NCBI GenBank assembly: GCA_937858705.1
Contig: CALLZM010000006.1
Location: 223,648-287,647, forward strand
Reading direction: 5' to 3'
DNA length: 64,000 nucleotides
Source: an uncultured Candidatus Saccharibacteria bacterium
GTDB lineage: Bacteria > Patescibacteriota > Saccharimonadia > Saccharimonadales > Saccharimonadaceae
Part shown: positions 35,305 through 45,021 of the stretch, piece after piece
Numbering within the stretch: position 1 is the stretch's first letter
Layout: the number at the start of each line of letters is the position of its first letter
Made by a program: the position numbers and the translations under genes
The notes under the pieces: generated by a model
What the model saw: the letters and a program-made list of their open reading frames with translations, nothing else
Told to the model about the DNA's origin: nothing
Databases searched by the model: none

Positions 35305-36231
35305 CTAACATATGGCATCGATAAATATGTCTTGCTCGGTGCTACTATCACCGTGTCCTCCGATGAGAACGACCCGTGCTCTACCAGACTGAGGAGAGTT
35401 GGGCAGCACGAGGTAGTAGAGGCGGTTTTTGCCGTTCATGCGAATTTCAAAAAGTCTGCCGTCTTTATTTCTCCACGCTGTTATTGGCCTTGAGATTTCG
35501 CCTTGTGCTGAGACGACCATCGGTGTACCAGGTGCTTCCTCGTTTACGCACAAGCTCGCGAACTTACCCAGGACATTAATCTCACTTTTTGCGTCCATTT
35601 GTGTACCGTTAAAACCCGTAATGTATTCTCTGGCATCATATACTTCAACGCCACTCTTGCTATCCTTATCTGGGCCATATAATACCTGGCCAGGCAACTG
35701 GGCATCGGGGTTGATGGTTTTGATATCTCGGAGTCCGGGCGTGTTGCTTACCGATAGCGGATCTGTTTCTATATTGATGATGCCAGCTAAGAGCGCTGTG
35801 TAATCTTCTAGAGTAGTTGGGGTGAGAGTTGTTTCGAAAGTTCTTTGAGTGCGGGCTTTTTTGACCCAATCGGGTGCACTATCTAGCATATAAACCAGTT
35901 CAGATAGAGAACCAGCTTCTTTTGTCTGCACCAAGAGTTCTCGTATAGGGCAGACTGGTGCCAGTACACACGCTTCGCAGCCGAGTCGTTGTAAGGTGGA
36001 TCCTGCCACCTTTCCTCGCTCGTACTCTTGGGCAAGCTCGGGGCTGAGCGCTAAAGGTGATTTTGGAAAGGGCGTATTGTTTTGGGCGGCATAGATGCGA
36101 GTATCATTCATATCTCTATCGGCAAGTTCTGTGACGGTCTCTGGATCTTCTCTGACCTCGCTCAGAAAAGGTTCTTCGTGGAGCTCTGTATTGACTAATT
36201 CGCAAGTTTCTGTTTGTGTAATTGTTGCCAT
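35305..36231 (-). CDS. Conserved hypothetical protein with Cys-rich segment
   Basis: 308 residues from ATG 36231; a TTGACT-17-TATAAT promoter ends 6 nt before it, so upstream in-frame codons to 36330 are rejected. The N-terminal ~70 residues are acidic and unstructured. CEACVLAPVCPI around residue 100 could ligand a metal. The C-terminal half is beta-rich (GQVLYGPD, RPITAWRNKDGRLFEIRMNG, YYLVLPNS). Family unknown. It shares a divergent promoter region with the 88-aa gene. Confidence 0.65.
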   Translation of the reverse strand: MATITQTETCELVNTELHEEPFLSEVREDPETVTELADRDMNDTRIYAAQNNTPFPKSPLALSPELAQEYERGKVAGSTLQRLGCEACVLAPVCPIRELLVQTKEAGSLSELVYMLDSAPDWVKKARTQRTFETTLTPTTLEDYTALLAGIINIETDPLSVSNTPGLRDIKTINPDAQLPGQVLYGPDKDSKSGVEVYDAREYITGFNGTQMDAKSEINVLGKFASLCVNEEAPGTPMVVSAQGEISRPITAWRNKDGRLFEIRMNGKNRLYYLVLPNSPQSGRARVVLIGGHGDSSTEQDIFIDAIC

Positions 36232-36237
36232 AAAGCG

Positions 36238-36282
36238 ATTATAGCAAAAAAGCTTGAAAAAGTCAATAGTATGTGCTATAAT
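36238..36282. promoter_or_regulatory. Divergent promoters with overlapping -35 boxes, both leaderless
   Basis: Minus: TTGACT (36266-36261), 17 nt, TATAAT (36243-36238), 6 nt, ATG 36231. Plus: TTGAAA (36254-36259), 17 nt, TATAAT (36277-36282), 6 nt, ATG 36289. The two -35 boxes lie within the 13-bp TTGAAAAAGTCAA, so the genes must compete for RNA polymerase. Confidence 0.8.
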
Positions 36283-36288
36283 GAAAAT

Positions 36289-36558
36289 ATGAATGGCAGT
36301 ACACTTCGACAGCCCGCTACGGACCCACATGCAGAAGCGCTGGATGTTCGGGCCTCAGATACAGACCCTATACCGGGTTGTTTTGCCGACATAAAAGCGT
36401 CGCTTGCAAATCTAGCGGTTGGACAGACTTTTACTGCTAGAGAGTTGACCGGCATTGCTCCTGAAACAGCAGCCAGGCTTCAAATTTACTTGAAGGAGCT
36501 TCAGGCAGCGGCCGCTGCACTATTTGAAGACGGCAAAAATCCAGATATAGACGAATAG
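36289..36558 (+). CDS. Small hypothetical protein (89 aa)
   Basis: ATG 36289 is fixed by the promoter 6 nt upstream. The product begins MNGSTLRQPATDPHAE with a flexible head and has a helical tail (FADIKASLANLAVGQTF, LQIYLKELQAAAAALFED). Central TARELTGIAPETAARLQIYL resembles a small helix-turn-helix. Divergent from the Cys-containing hypothetical. No family recognised. Confidence 0.55.
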   Translation: MNGSTLRQPATDPHAEALDVRASDTDPIPGCFADIKASLANLAVGQTFTARELTGIAPETAARLQIYLKELQAAAAALFEDGKNPDIDE

Positions 36559-36625
36559 ACTATTGAAATAATAGCTCTTATGCTATGATATAAGTAAGTA
36601 TGTTGAGGAAGTGTGGGAGAGCAGT

Positions 36626-37222
36626 ATGAGGCTGGACGGGGGTCTATCGCGAACTTCTCGGTTGTCGGAACGGCAGCCAGCTCAGCGTGTGGAGACCGAA
36701 CGAGGCCTGCATGAAGCGACGGCACCAGTAGGACAACCTGTTGCGGCCGCTGTATCCATGCCCGATCAGCCCGCTAAACGACAGAAAAAAACCAAGAAGG
36801 GCGGTGGAGAGCGGCTGTTTTTGGGCATTGTTCTGGCTCTTTTGGCTGTGGCGATAGGTGTTATTATCTGGCTGGCTTTTGCACCTAAGAATACCACTAC
36901 TGGCGGTGCTCTCGCCATCGATGAAAATAAGTACCAGGCAGTCTTTTTGACGAGCGGGCAGATATACTTTGGTAATCTGACAGAGATAAATGACAATTAT
37001 CTAAAATTGAGTAATGTGTTCTATATTCAGTCAAACAATGGCTCGGACAGTAAAAATACGACCGATAGTGGTGACTTGAAGCTGATCAAACTGGGTGATG
37101 AAGTGCATAAACCTGAAGATGCGATGATTATCAACCGTGAACAAATGTTGTTTTTCGAAAATATCAAGCCAGATGGCGATGTAGCGAAACTAATTCAGCG
37201 ATATCGACAAGGCAGCCAATAG
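36626..37222 (+). CDS. Single-pass membrane protein with small extracellular beta domain
   Basis: 198 residues from ATG 36626 (GGGAG six bases before); a GTG at 36611 is less likely. A ~65-residue basic cytoplasmic part ends in KKTKKGGG, followed by a helix LFLGIVLALLAVAIGVIIWLAF. Outside, YQAVFLTSGQIYFGNLTEIN...LKLSNVFYIQ is a beta motif widespread in CPR proteins of unknown function. The next gene, of similar layout, starts 14 bp later. Confidence 0.7.
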   Translation: MRLDGGLSRTSRLSERQPAQRVETERGLHEATAPVGQPVAAAVSMPDQPAKRQKKTKKGGGERLFLGIVLALLAVAIGVIIWLAFAPKNTTTGGALAIDENKYQAVFLTSGQIYFGNLTEINDNYLKLSNVFYIQSNNGSDSKNTTDSGDLKLIKLGDEVHKPEDAMIINREQMLFFENIKPDGDVAKLIQRYRQGSQ

Positions 37223-37235
37223 TTCGGCAAAGAAC

Positions 37236-37772
37236 ATGAAGGCCAGCATGCAAAAGCCTGGTACACTTTTACGCAGACGAACAGTGGTTAAGCGATGGCA
37301 ATGGATAAGTATTGGCGTGGCGGGATTTGTCGTTATAGTCACCACCACTGCTGTTTTGCTGATATATAAGCCATGGACCCCAACATCGATCATCGATAGG
37401 ACAATTGTTGAGCAGGCATCATTTCCGGTATATACACCGACTACTATTCCTAGCGGGTTCGTTCTCGATGCGACAAGAACGCAGCTGAGTAACGGGGCTT
37501 TGACCTATTCGTTTATACAGAAGGCAACGAACAAAGAGATCGTCGTGACGGTTCAGCCAGTTCCTGCCAATTTCGATATGAAGAAACTGATTGGCAACGG
37601 CACGGTGACGACAACGGCGACAAATAACGGCACTCTCTACGACTTATCGTCGGGTGGTAAAAGTCAATTTTTGCTGAATACAGGCGATGCGTTGATTTTC
37701 TTTACTTCTGATGGCAGTATTGATACCGCCACCGTGAACACATTGGCATCGGATCTAAAGAGACAGAGCTAA
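37236..37772 (+). CDS. Single-pass membrane protein, DUF4367-like
   Basis: 178 residues, RBS GAAGG before the ATG at 37236. Helix at ~22-45 (WISIGVAGFVVIVTTTAVLLI) with a short basic N-terminus; outside is a beta domain with FPVYTPTTIPSGFVLD and TVQPVPANFDMKKL that resembles DUF4367/DUF4245 exported domains. Likely forms an operon with the preceding gene. It converges with the tail-fibre-like gene, whose stop is one base away. Confidence 0.65.
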   Translation: MKASMQKPGTLLRRRTVVKRWQWISIGVAGFVVIVTTTAVLLIYKPWTPTSIIDRTIVEQASFPVYTPTTIPSGFVLDATRTQLSNGALTYSFIQKATNKEIVVTVQPVPANFDMKKLIGNGTVTTTATNNGTLYDLSSGGKSQFLLNTGDALIFFTSDGSIDTATVNTLASDLKRQS

Positions 37773-39587
37773 CTATTGTACAATCTGCAAAATACCGAAT
37801 GACTTTTTATCGACTGTTACTTCTTTGCCGTTTGTTTCCGACTTGAAGCGCAGTGTCAGCTCGCCAGCAGTATTGCCTGTCTCGATGTATCCTTCAAGGT
37901 GAGAGGTGAAGTGGTTGCCAGGATTGTCAATGCCTGTCGTTGTGGTTGAAGCATCGCCAGTACCACAGTAAGAGCCAAGACCCGGCGCAGCCGTGCTGGT
38001 GATGGCGGTAGTATTGATGCACCAGTTGCTCATGACGAGATTGTCAGGTGTGGTGACGCCAAAGCCGGAGCCCGTTGTAGTTTCACTAGACTCATGGATA
38101 ATGACAAATTTATAGTAGTATTTCGTATTTTTTGCGAGATCAAAGGTCATACCGTCGACGGCGATTGGGTCAGTTTCATCGGTTGTGGTGTTATCTTCTG
38201 GGACGACCGAAATAGGCAAGGGAGTGATACAATCTTTCCATTCATTGCCGTCCTTGCCGGCTTCGTAACAGCGGAATTTGCCAGCGTTGGCGTTGTAATA
38301 CATTGCTCCGAGTGTGCCGGTAGGGTCACCTGCTGAGATCTTGGTATCGAGCACGAGGAGTGTGCCGGTGTTGTCGTAGGTGCCGATGGTGACTCTGTTA
38401 TTGGCGGCATCGACAGCGAGTTGGCTATCTCCTTCGGTATTTTGTACTTTGAAGGTGTTTGTGGTGTCGCTTGAGCCACTCTTGATGACGGTATCACCGT
38501 TGACGCTGAAAGTTTTATCTGTTTCGAGGCGGGTGTCTTGTCCGAGGCTTATACCGGTGGCATTGTGCTCACCGAGTTTCAATTCATTTGCTCCAGAAGT
38601 ATCGATATTGCCAGTGTGTAAGCCGCCTTCAACTGTAGTGGTTGAGCCGCTATTGCCGATGGTGATAGAGTCGGCATTGACGGTTCCCAGTGAAATGGCG
38701 CCGCCGCTTCCTTCGCCATTGCCAGCACCAGCATCGATAGAAACATCACCGCCATTGCCATCGAGCCCGCTAGCTGCGCCGCCTTGGAGTATCAGGGTGC
38801 CGCCGTTGTTGCTGTCTTCGTCACCACCTTGGCCTGCTGAGATGGTGAGATTGTGCCCAACGCCACTTTCTGAGGTGCCGACTTTGATAGTTTGGTCAGT
38901 TGCTGCTCCGAGTGTGATACTACCGGTTGATTCAATCCTGAAGACATCGGTACCGGCAGATTGCAACTGAACAAGGTTGCCCCCGTTTATTTTGTTGATG
39001 AAAATGCTGCTGCCTAGCGTTGAATCGTCTTGTCGGCCTTGCCCTAGCTGCACTAATTGGTCGGCTTTTTTGCCGCCAACAGCACCTGAATTCATGGAGT
39101 ATGGGGTGGCGGTCAGTTGAATCCTTGGGGTCATTTCACCGTCCCAGTCGGTTGGGGTGGCGGTTTGCTCGGTACCGCCGATGTCCATAGTCAGCCACAA
39201 AGTATCATTCCAGTTGATGTTTTCGAGGAACGGTGTCCTTGAGCCGAGCTTGACACTGAGGTAGCCGTTGATCACCCGTACGCGATAGTCTTGCCCGCTC
39301 GTAGCGCCATTTTCGTCAAAATAGGTCTCACTCCAGAGGTGAGTACCCGTCGATTCTTGGTTGTATAGTTTGAACCGCACATTATAAAAACCATCGGCTA
39401 CCACCGTTCCTTTGTTGTTCTTGAGGCGAGCCGAAAAACTCATGGTATTCGGCGCAGCGTTTGCGATATGAGAAGCCACCCAGAAAAAGCCAGTTGTAAT
39501 AATGACAACAACTAGCAATCCAAGGCATAGTTTTCGCAAAAACCGCCGCCTATCAAAAACTGATAACGAGTGCGACCACACAGTCAT
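37773..39587 (-). CDS. Membrane-anchored tail-fibre-like surface protein
   Basis: 604 residues from ATG 39587, the first start that precedes a basic segment and helix (RRRFLRKLCLGLLVVVIITTGFF) ending in AANAAP-like HIANAAPNTM; this may be a signal peptide. The exterior starts with MSFSARLKNNKGTVVADGFYNVRFKLYNQ, an N-terminal module common in CPR surface proteins, then SITIGNSGSTTTVEGG-type repeats like those of phage tail fibres and trimeric adhesins, and a C-terminal beta domain (~500-604) with two cysteines. Probably an adhesin. Confidence 0.75.
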   Translation of the reverse strand: MTVWSHSLSVFDRRRFLRKLCLGLLVVVIITTGFFWVASHIANAAPNTMSFSARLKNNKGTVVADGFYNVRFKLYNQESTGTHLWSETYFDENGATSGQDYRVRVINGYLSVKLGSRTPFLENINWNDTLWLTMDIGGTEQTATPTDWDGEMTPRIQLTATPYSMNSGAVGGKKADQLVQLGQGRQDDSTLGSSIFINKINGGNLVQLQSAGTDVFRIESTGSITLGAATDQTIKVGTSESGVGHNLTISAGQGGDEDSNNGGTLILQGGAASGLDGNGGDVSIDAGAGNGEGSGGAISLGTVNADSITIGNSGSTTTVEGGLHTGNIDTSGANELKLGEHNATGISLGQDTRLETDKTFSVNGDTVIKSGSSDTTNTFKVQNTEGDSQLAVDAANNRVTIGTYDNTGTLLVLDTKISAGDPTGTLGAMYYNANAGKFRCYEAGKDGNEWKDCITPLPISVVPEDNTTTDETDPIAVDGMTFDLAKNTKYYYKFVIIHESSETTTGSGFGVTTPDNLVMSNWCINTTAITSTAAPGLGSYCGTGDASTTTTGIDNPGNHFTSHLEGYIETGNTAGELTLRFKSETNGKEVTVDKKSFGILQIVQ

Positions 39588-39726
39588 TTGTACTGTTTTT
39601 ACCCCCGTTAGGGATTGATAAATATTTGTTTCACTTGTGACATGTGGTGGTCTATCAAAGCTTATGTTTATAGTAGCAAAAAATGCTTGCGATAGCAATG
39701 AAATGATAGATGAAAATCCTTGATGA

Positions 39727-41739
39727 TTACTCGGGTAGTCTGCGTGTAGCTTGGTCGAAGTCGATCATATATACACGGGGCATTTTAGCGGGGTCAGGCT
39801 GGCCGTTCGTTAGCTGGGGTACGAGCATGAAGTTGCCAAGGTGCGGGTGTCCATGGATTACTCCGACCTCATGCTGTAATGTATTCCTGATATCATGAAT
39901 GGCCTCAAGAATCTTTATGGCTATGGCAGGAGTGTAGGAGTTGATTGATGTAGAAGCATCTTCGCCTCGTAATGATAGTGTTTGGACAGCAGCACTTTTA
40001 TATGAGGATAACTCAAAGTAGCCAGATGAAATGTGGTCTGTCAAAGCTACACTGCATATAGGTTCTATTGGAACATAGCCAAATTCACGCCATGCATCTG
40101 GGTGTAGATAGGCTGCCAACCAGGCATTAAAGGCATGAAACGGTATGATTCGTACTGCTGTTTCATCTGAGCCAATGTAGGTGTCGCTGCCAGTTTTTCG
40201 TTGAGGTATAATCCCATGTTCTGGCGCGCTCGTGTGGAGTTTTGACTGAGTGGTGAGTGTAGTGTTCTTGGGTGGCACATTGGCAGTGCGAAGTGCCTCT
40301 AAGAACGGGGGCGGAATGTGGCTGAGAGCTTTACTATCGTATATTTGTTCGTCAGCGCCTTGAATGCCGTATAGTTCGTAGTGTCTGAGTGCTAGACTAT
40401 CGCCTAGTTGCTGTTGCATGTCTTCTGGAAGGAGTTGCATAGCTTCTTGAATGGTCGCAGAACAATACACATGGGAGCTCCTCATAATATCTATTTCAAG
40501 CATACGGTATAATCTTTCTATAATATGGTCGGGAATGGTGATGCCTGAGCCATGGATAGCTGGTGCTAGGGATATGATAGCACTTGAGATACCATCTTTA
40601 CCGTGACCTAGCAGACACTGTAACTCATAAACTATCTTGTCTTGAAAAAGCGTAAATAAACGATCCTTTGTATCGCTATCTGGAAGATTCTGAATTAAAT
40701 TAGAGGTAGCTTTTGGCGAAATGTGCGGAGATATGATGCCAAAAAAAGTTTTTTCATCGGGGTAGTTTTGGATAATCTTCATCGCATCGTCAGGGCTAAG
40801 GAGTGAAAACCCTTCGAGTATATTTGTGAGAGTCCATTGGTGACGGCTGATTGTTTCTGCTCGCTTCAGAGCGCGCTGCATCAATGCTGCGAGGTCGGTG
40901 ACACAAGACAGCTCTTCGCTGGAGGAGATGGTAACTTTTTCTGGAAGGCTCATGAGGAGGGTCGTTATCGCTTCTTTCAGGGGTTGCTGTATATCATCTG
41001 GAAACATTTTTATGCAAGCGACCTCAATCCCGCCAAAATGCTTGCGGTGTATAATGCTATCTTGGCATGCGCATGCGAGGTTTTGGTAGATTTTTCGCTG
41101 CTGTTGATCTGTCATCTGTTGGATGGCGTGTTCCATATATCCCTCGGAGACATACTGGCTGAATCGGAAAGGGAGTGTCTCTGAAAGTTGTCGAATAGAG
41201 TGAAGAGTACTTTCGCTCAAGGGGCTATTGCCCATGTATGTGATGGCGTCGATGCGACAGAAATCAGATATTTCAGTGTCGTTAGCGATGTATTCGAGAA
41301 GGGGTAATCTTTGCTCTTTTGGGAGGGTTTGGATTAGTTTCAATCGTAGGCCAGTGTCTCTATATTCATTTTCTTGTTTTATTACTGCGCACCGCTTGTA
41401 TGCCGATGGCATCGCCAAGAGGTCTTCATCGATCCAAAGTGAAGGGCTGACTGCAGCGGCTTCTTGGTAGACACCAGCGCATTGTTCGATCATGCGACGA
41501 GCATCGGGAGGAAGGGTGGCGATAAAGTCGGTTATATCTGGGCTTGGCGCTTGATTGCCGATGATGAATTCGTGCAAGCCTGCGGGAACTATCGGTGGTG
41601 ATAGTTCGGTCTCAGGCCTGTTGATATCGTGTCCCATTGCGAATGCGCCAAGATTTACGGAAATAAGCGCCTCTTTGGGGCTTCGAGGTTGCCTTGAAAA
41701 TTCAGCCAGCTCTTGTGCGGCGGTAAGGGTACGCACCAT
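39727..41739 (-). CDS. Large helical protein with kinase-like C-terminus
   Basis: 670 residues. TTGACA-17-TAAAAT ends 6 nt before ATG 41739 (leaderless). Residues ~60-450 are helical repeats (for example LPKEQRLPLLEYIANDTEISDF, ILEGFSLLSPDDAMKIIQNYPD). The last ~170 contain GVIHGHPHLGNFMLVP and RVYMIDFDQATR, resembling the catalytic HxDxxxxN and DFD motifs of protein/aminoglycoside kinases; however the usual catalytic Asp is Pro here (HGHPHLGN), so activity is doubtful. Function unknown. Confidence 0.65.
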   Translation of the reverse strand: MVRTLTAAQELAEFSRQPRSPKEALISVNLGAFAMGHDINRPETELSPPIVPAGLHEFIIGNQAPSPDITDFIATLPPDARRMIEQCAGVYQEAAAVSPSLWIDEDLLAMPSAYKRCAVIKQENEYRDTGLRLKLIQTLPKEQRLPLLEYIANDTEISDFCRIDAITYMGNSPLSESTLHSIRQLSETLPFRFSQYVSEGYMEHAIQQMTDQQQRKIYQNLACACQDSIIHRKHFGGIEVACIKMFPDDIQQPLKEAITTLLMSLPEKVTISSSEELSCVTDLAALMQRALKRAETISRHQWTLTNILEGFSLLSPDDAMKIIQNYPDEKTFFGIISPHISPKATSNLIQNLPDSDTKDRLFTLFQDKIVYELQCLLGHGKDGISSAIISLAPAIHGSGITIPDHIIERLYRMLEIDIMRSSHVYCSATIQEAMQLLPEDMQQQLGDSLALRHYELYGIQGADEQIYDSKALSHIPPPFLEALRTANVPPKNTTLTTQSKLHTSAPEHGIIPQRKTGSDTYIGSDETAVRIIPFHAFNAWLAAYLHPDAWREFGYVPIEPICSVALTDHISSGYFELSSYKSAAVQTLSLRGEDASTSINSYTPAIAIKILEAIHDIRNTLQHEVGVIHGHPHLGNFMLVPQLTNGQPDPAKMPRVYMIDFDQATRRLPE

Positions 41740-41820
41740 ATTGCTATTTTAGCACAAGATTGTTAAAATGTCAATAAGTGTAAATGACGACTAGGCGTTT
41801 GAGTTGACGAATTCACGGGG

Positions 41821-42510
41821 GAGTTATTTAATGATGAGCACGCCATGACTCGAATCGACATGGGTGAATACATGGAGCAACACGCGGTAGCTCGTTTGAT
41901 TGGCTCGCCACCAGGCTATGTTGGGTACGAACAAGGAGGCCAATTAACAGAGGCGGTTCGTCGACGGCCATATAGCATTGTCCTTTTTGATGAAATCGAA
42001 AAAGCGCATCCCGATGTTTTCAATGTGTTACTGCAGGTACTTGATGACGGTCGCTTGACCGATGGCCAGGGGAGGACAGTGAATTTCAAGAATACAATCA
42101 TTATTATGACGAGTAATATCGGGTCGAGTGCGGCAGGCGTGCGCGATACTTCCAAGCTCGATGAAGTATTGCGACGACATTTTAAGCCAGAGTTTATCAA
42201 TCGTATCGATGACATTGTGGTATTTCAGCCTATTGATGCGGCTGCGATGCAGCATATTACACGCGTTCAGCTGGAAAAAATCACCAAAGATATTGCAGCG
42301 AACAAGCACATACAACTACAATTCGATGACGGTGCCATTGATTGGCTCGCAACCACTGGCTTTGATGAGCAATATGGCGCCCGGCCATTGAAACGGCTGA
42401 TCCAACGCGAGGTGCTCAACCCACTAGCCAAACGCATTATCGAAGGCGCCATTAAAGAAGATTCAATAGTCACGGTGGGTGTCGAAGCAGGAAAAATACA
42501 GCTACGCTAA
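41821..42510 (+). pseudogene. clpB: Truncated clpB: only the C-terminal part of the second ATPase domain
   Basis: The frame [20 protein letters not shown]...[12 protein letters not shown]...[15 protein letters not shown]...TSNIGS and the C-terminal D2-small domain ([28 protein letters not shown]) match ClpB from just after the D2 Walker A. The N-domain, D1, middle domain and Walker A GxxxxGKT are absent; an in-frame stop lies at 41800-41802. TTGACG-17-TTTAAT at 41804-41832 could still express a ~222-residue product from ATG 41845, but it could not bind ATP normally. The upstream border coincides with the promoter of the gene at 41739. Confidence 0.75.
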
Positions 42511-44084
42511 TCTGTTTTTCGGAAGATATTCTTTTCGTAATATTCAGAATATTTACCAAGTTCGTCGTTGAGTACATTAAGGCTCCCATATTTCTCAATG
42601 AGGGTTGGCTGGCTGGAGAAGAGATTTGTACCGAGACCCAAGCGGTCGCCTTTGATGGCGACCCCCATGGCGGCTAAGGTAGATGGGAACATGTCGAAAG
42701 TTGAAAAAAGGCGCTGTTTCGGTTCCGTTGGTGTGGTGTTTGAGTTGATGAATACATTGTAAATAGTGCGCTGATAATTTGGATCGGTGGTGAGAGCATC
42801 GTAATACGAAGTTTGCATACCCAGATGATCGCCAGATACGATGATAACGGTATCTTTGGCGAATGGCTGTGACTGTATCCATGATATGAAGTCGCTCACT
42901 TGTTTTGATGAGCATGCCCAGACATTGTCATATTGATTTTGGTAGGGTGTTGGACAGGTTGGATCGAGATAGCCGTCGGTGAAATGAGTATCGGCTGTCA
43001 GTAGCTGCATATTAAATGGTGTGTTGAGCTTACTGAGTCGAGACAGCTCGTCTTTGGCGAAGCTGAATAGTTTTTTATCTTCATAACCCCACCAGACGCC
43101 GTAGTCTGGATCGATGAGCTTATGCTGTTTGGCATAGGGTAAGTCTTTTATAAGATAATTACCATGTTGAGACAATAATTTATCGCGTCCTCCGAACGAC
43201 GACTCAGAGCCCATGATGAATGTTTGGTTGTATCCCTCTTTTTTCAAGATATCACCAAGTGTTGTTGCCCCAGGAAGGAACTGTTTGTATACGCCCATCG
43301 CATTATGGTCTTGTCCTAGAATACTTGTTTTGAGCGGTAAGCCACTTGATTGCGCCACCATGCCGCCGACTGTCCAGGTGGTGCCAGTGGCTGGCAGTGC
43401 CCCACCTAGTCCGTTCGGCAAATTCGAAAACGAAGTATTGTTGGGATCAAGCGCGAGTGTTTCAAGTTCGGGTATGAGAGATTTTTTTGCTTGTCCACCG
43501 CTCGCGTGGGAAGCAACGGTATTTTCCATTGACTCCAGGTATATGTAGACCAAATTTTTCTTTTTTTCAGGAAAGGTAAGTGTTGTCTTATTGGGGTCAA
43601 CAAAATATTGTTCGTAAATGTGGCTTTTCTGAGTAAGTGAGTGAAGATATTGGAACATACCAAAACTGCTTAGTAGAAACCAGAAGGATAGGATGAATAA
43701 TGCCAAAGCATAGATGAGTTTGAATTTTATAGATATTCTTGAAGGATTGATCTCGAGGGCCTTTTTTCTGCCGATAAAAGAGAGATCGATCTTGATAGTG
43801 ATTTTATTGCGATAAAAATCAATAACCGGCAGGACTAAAATGAAGAATGAAATGCCCAAGAGAAGGAAGTTGTCTTTCGCTGCTTCGAGTAAGCTTGCTG
43901 ATTGTCCTTCAACCGCCCCATTCATGATGTAGAAGAGAATTTCATCTATCTGTGCATCACCAAAATGAGCTTGCTTGTAACGGCTTGTTACAAAAAAAAG
44001 GGCAGTGAAAGCGAGTAGTACTAAAATAGCTATCTTGGCGAACGCTCTCTTCTTTGAAATAGTTTGTTTATTTCTTTTTAGCAT
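42507..44084 (-). CDS. Lipoteichoic acid synthase-like sulfatase-fold membrane enzyme
   Basis: 525 residues with four to five N-terminal helices and an extracellular sulfatase-fold domain (~180-525). [14 protein letters not shown] binds metal, [12 protein letters not shown] carries the nucleophile Thr position, [11 protein letters not shown] and [11 protein letters not shown] complete the site, as in LtaS/OpgB. Such enzymes transfer glycerol phosphate from phosphatidylglycerol to envelope glycolipids or glycans. It overlaps the upstream 102-aa gene by 17 bases and its end overlaps the truncated clpB by four. Confidence 0.88.
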   Translation of the reverse strand: MLKRNKQTISKKRAFAKIAILVLLAFTALFFVTSRYKQAHFGDAQIDEILFYIMNGAVEGQSASLLEAAKDNFLLLGISFFILVLPVIDFYRNKITIKIDLSFIGRKKALEINPSRISIKFKLIYALALFILSFWFLLSSFGMFQYLHSLTQKSHIYEQYFVDPNKTTLTFPEKKKNLVYIYLESMENTVASHASGGQAKKSLIPELETLALDPNNTSFSNLPNGLGGALPATGTTWTVGGMVAQSSGLPLKTSILGQDHNAMGVYKQFLPGATTLGDILKKEGYNQTFIMGSESSFGGRDKLLSQHGNYLIKDLPYAKQHKLIDPDYGVWWGYEDKKLFSFAKDELSRLSKLNTPFNMQLLTADTHFTDGYLDPTCPTPYQNQYDNVWACSSKQVSDFISWIQSQPFAKDTVIIVSGDHLGMQTSYYDALTTDPNYQRTIYNVFINSNTTPTEPKQRLFSTFDMFPSTLAAMGVAIKGDRLGLGTNLFSSQPTLIEKYGSLNVLNDELGKYSEYYEKNIFRKTD

Positions 44085-44376
44085 TTCTCTTTACTTCAAT
44101 ACCGACGGTCTGCCCAACGAGATTGACCACAAATGGCAGCAGAATAGCGAGGATAAAGCTACCTATGAGATAATCGACAAATTTTTTCCCTTCAAACGAG
44201 ACTTCTTGATTGCCGAAAAGATAGATGATGAATAGGTACATGAAAAGATTTATCAGTACGAGAAATATGCCGAAGGCAGAGATGAGCTTTTGTGTCGATA
44301 GCTTGTCACGGTGAAGGTGACTATAAAATCCAACAGCGATGAGTGACGGCGCTACAAGAGCGATGATTTCATGCAT
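44068..44376 (-). CDS. Small three-helix membrane protein coupled to the LtaS-like gene
   Basis: 102 residues, hydrophobic at ~5-18, 35-55 and 70-92, with a basic C-terminus (EVKRNAKKK). TATAAT ends eight bases before the ATG. The 17-base overlap with the following gene means co-translation; it may assist the LtaS-like enzyme. No family recognised. Confidence 0.65.
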   Translation of the reverse strand: MHEIIALVAPSLIAVGFYSHLHRDKLSTQKLISAFGIFLVLINLFMYLFIIYLFGNQEVSFEGKKFVDYLIGSFILAILLPFVVNLVGQTVGIEVKRNAKKK

Positions 44377-44432
44377 ATAGTATCATTATACCAAAAACGG
44401 TACTGAGGCAAAATGATATACTAAAGAGAAGT

Positions 44433-45020
44433 ATGGCGAAACTACATTTTAAATACGGCGCAATGAATAGTGGCAAGAGTGACACGCTCATTAAGACAGC
44501 GTACAACTATGTCGAGCAAGGCTTGACGGTTATGGTAGTAAAGCCGTCGATCGATACGAAGGGCGGCAAGCATATTACGGCGAGGGCAGGCGGATCGTGG
44601 GCGGTTGATATATTGGCAACGCCAGAGATGGATATTGAGCAAGAAGTGAAAACGAGGTTGAAAAAGGGGATTATTCATTGTGTGCTGGTCGATGAAGCGC
44701 AATTTCTTTCGCCGAGGCAAGTCGATCAGCTGTTTAGTATAGCCAAAATACATGATATCTCAGTGATTTGCTATGGTTTGCGGGCGGATTTTCGGCGACA
44801 ATTATTTCCTGGCAGCGCAAGATTGTTTGAGCTAGCTGACAATATCGATAAAATTCCTACTATGTGCCGCTGTGGTTCTCAGGCTGAATTCAATTGTCGC
44901 ATGGTAGACGGAAATTTTGTGTTTGAGGGAAGTCAAGTGGCTATTGATGGCGAGCAGGCTGTGACCTACGATTCGCTGTGCGGTCATTGTTATCTTCGTG
45001 AACTGAAATTGGAAGAATAG
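44433..45020 (+). CDS. tdk: Thymidine kinase
   Basis: 195 residues of the type II (Tdk) family: Walker A KYGAMNSGKSDTL, Walker B VDEAQF (catalytic Glu just after), lasso loop and a structural zinc site CRCG...CGHC. It phosphorylates thymidine to dTMP, giving a salvage route that supplements class II reductase. TATACT precedes the ATG by ten bases. Confidence 0.93.
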   Translation: MAKLHFKYGAMNSGKSDTLIKTAYNYVEQGLTVMVVKPSIDTKGGKHITARAGGSWAVDILATPEMDIEQEVKTRLKKGIIHCVLVDEAQFLSPRQVDQLFSIAKIHDISVICYGLRADFRRQLFPGSARLFELADNIDKIPTMCRCGSQAEFNCRMVDGNFVFEGSQVAIDGEQAVTYDSLCGHCYLRELKLEE

Positions 45021-45021
45021 C

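Noticed and set aside
36214..36288. N-terminal extension beginning MCNCCHKAII for the 89-aa gene, and similar extensions at 6934-7740 and 35305-36330
   Set aside because: These codons are promoter sequence (-35, -10 and spacer) read in frame.
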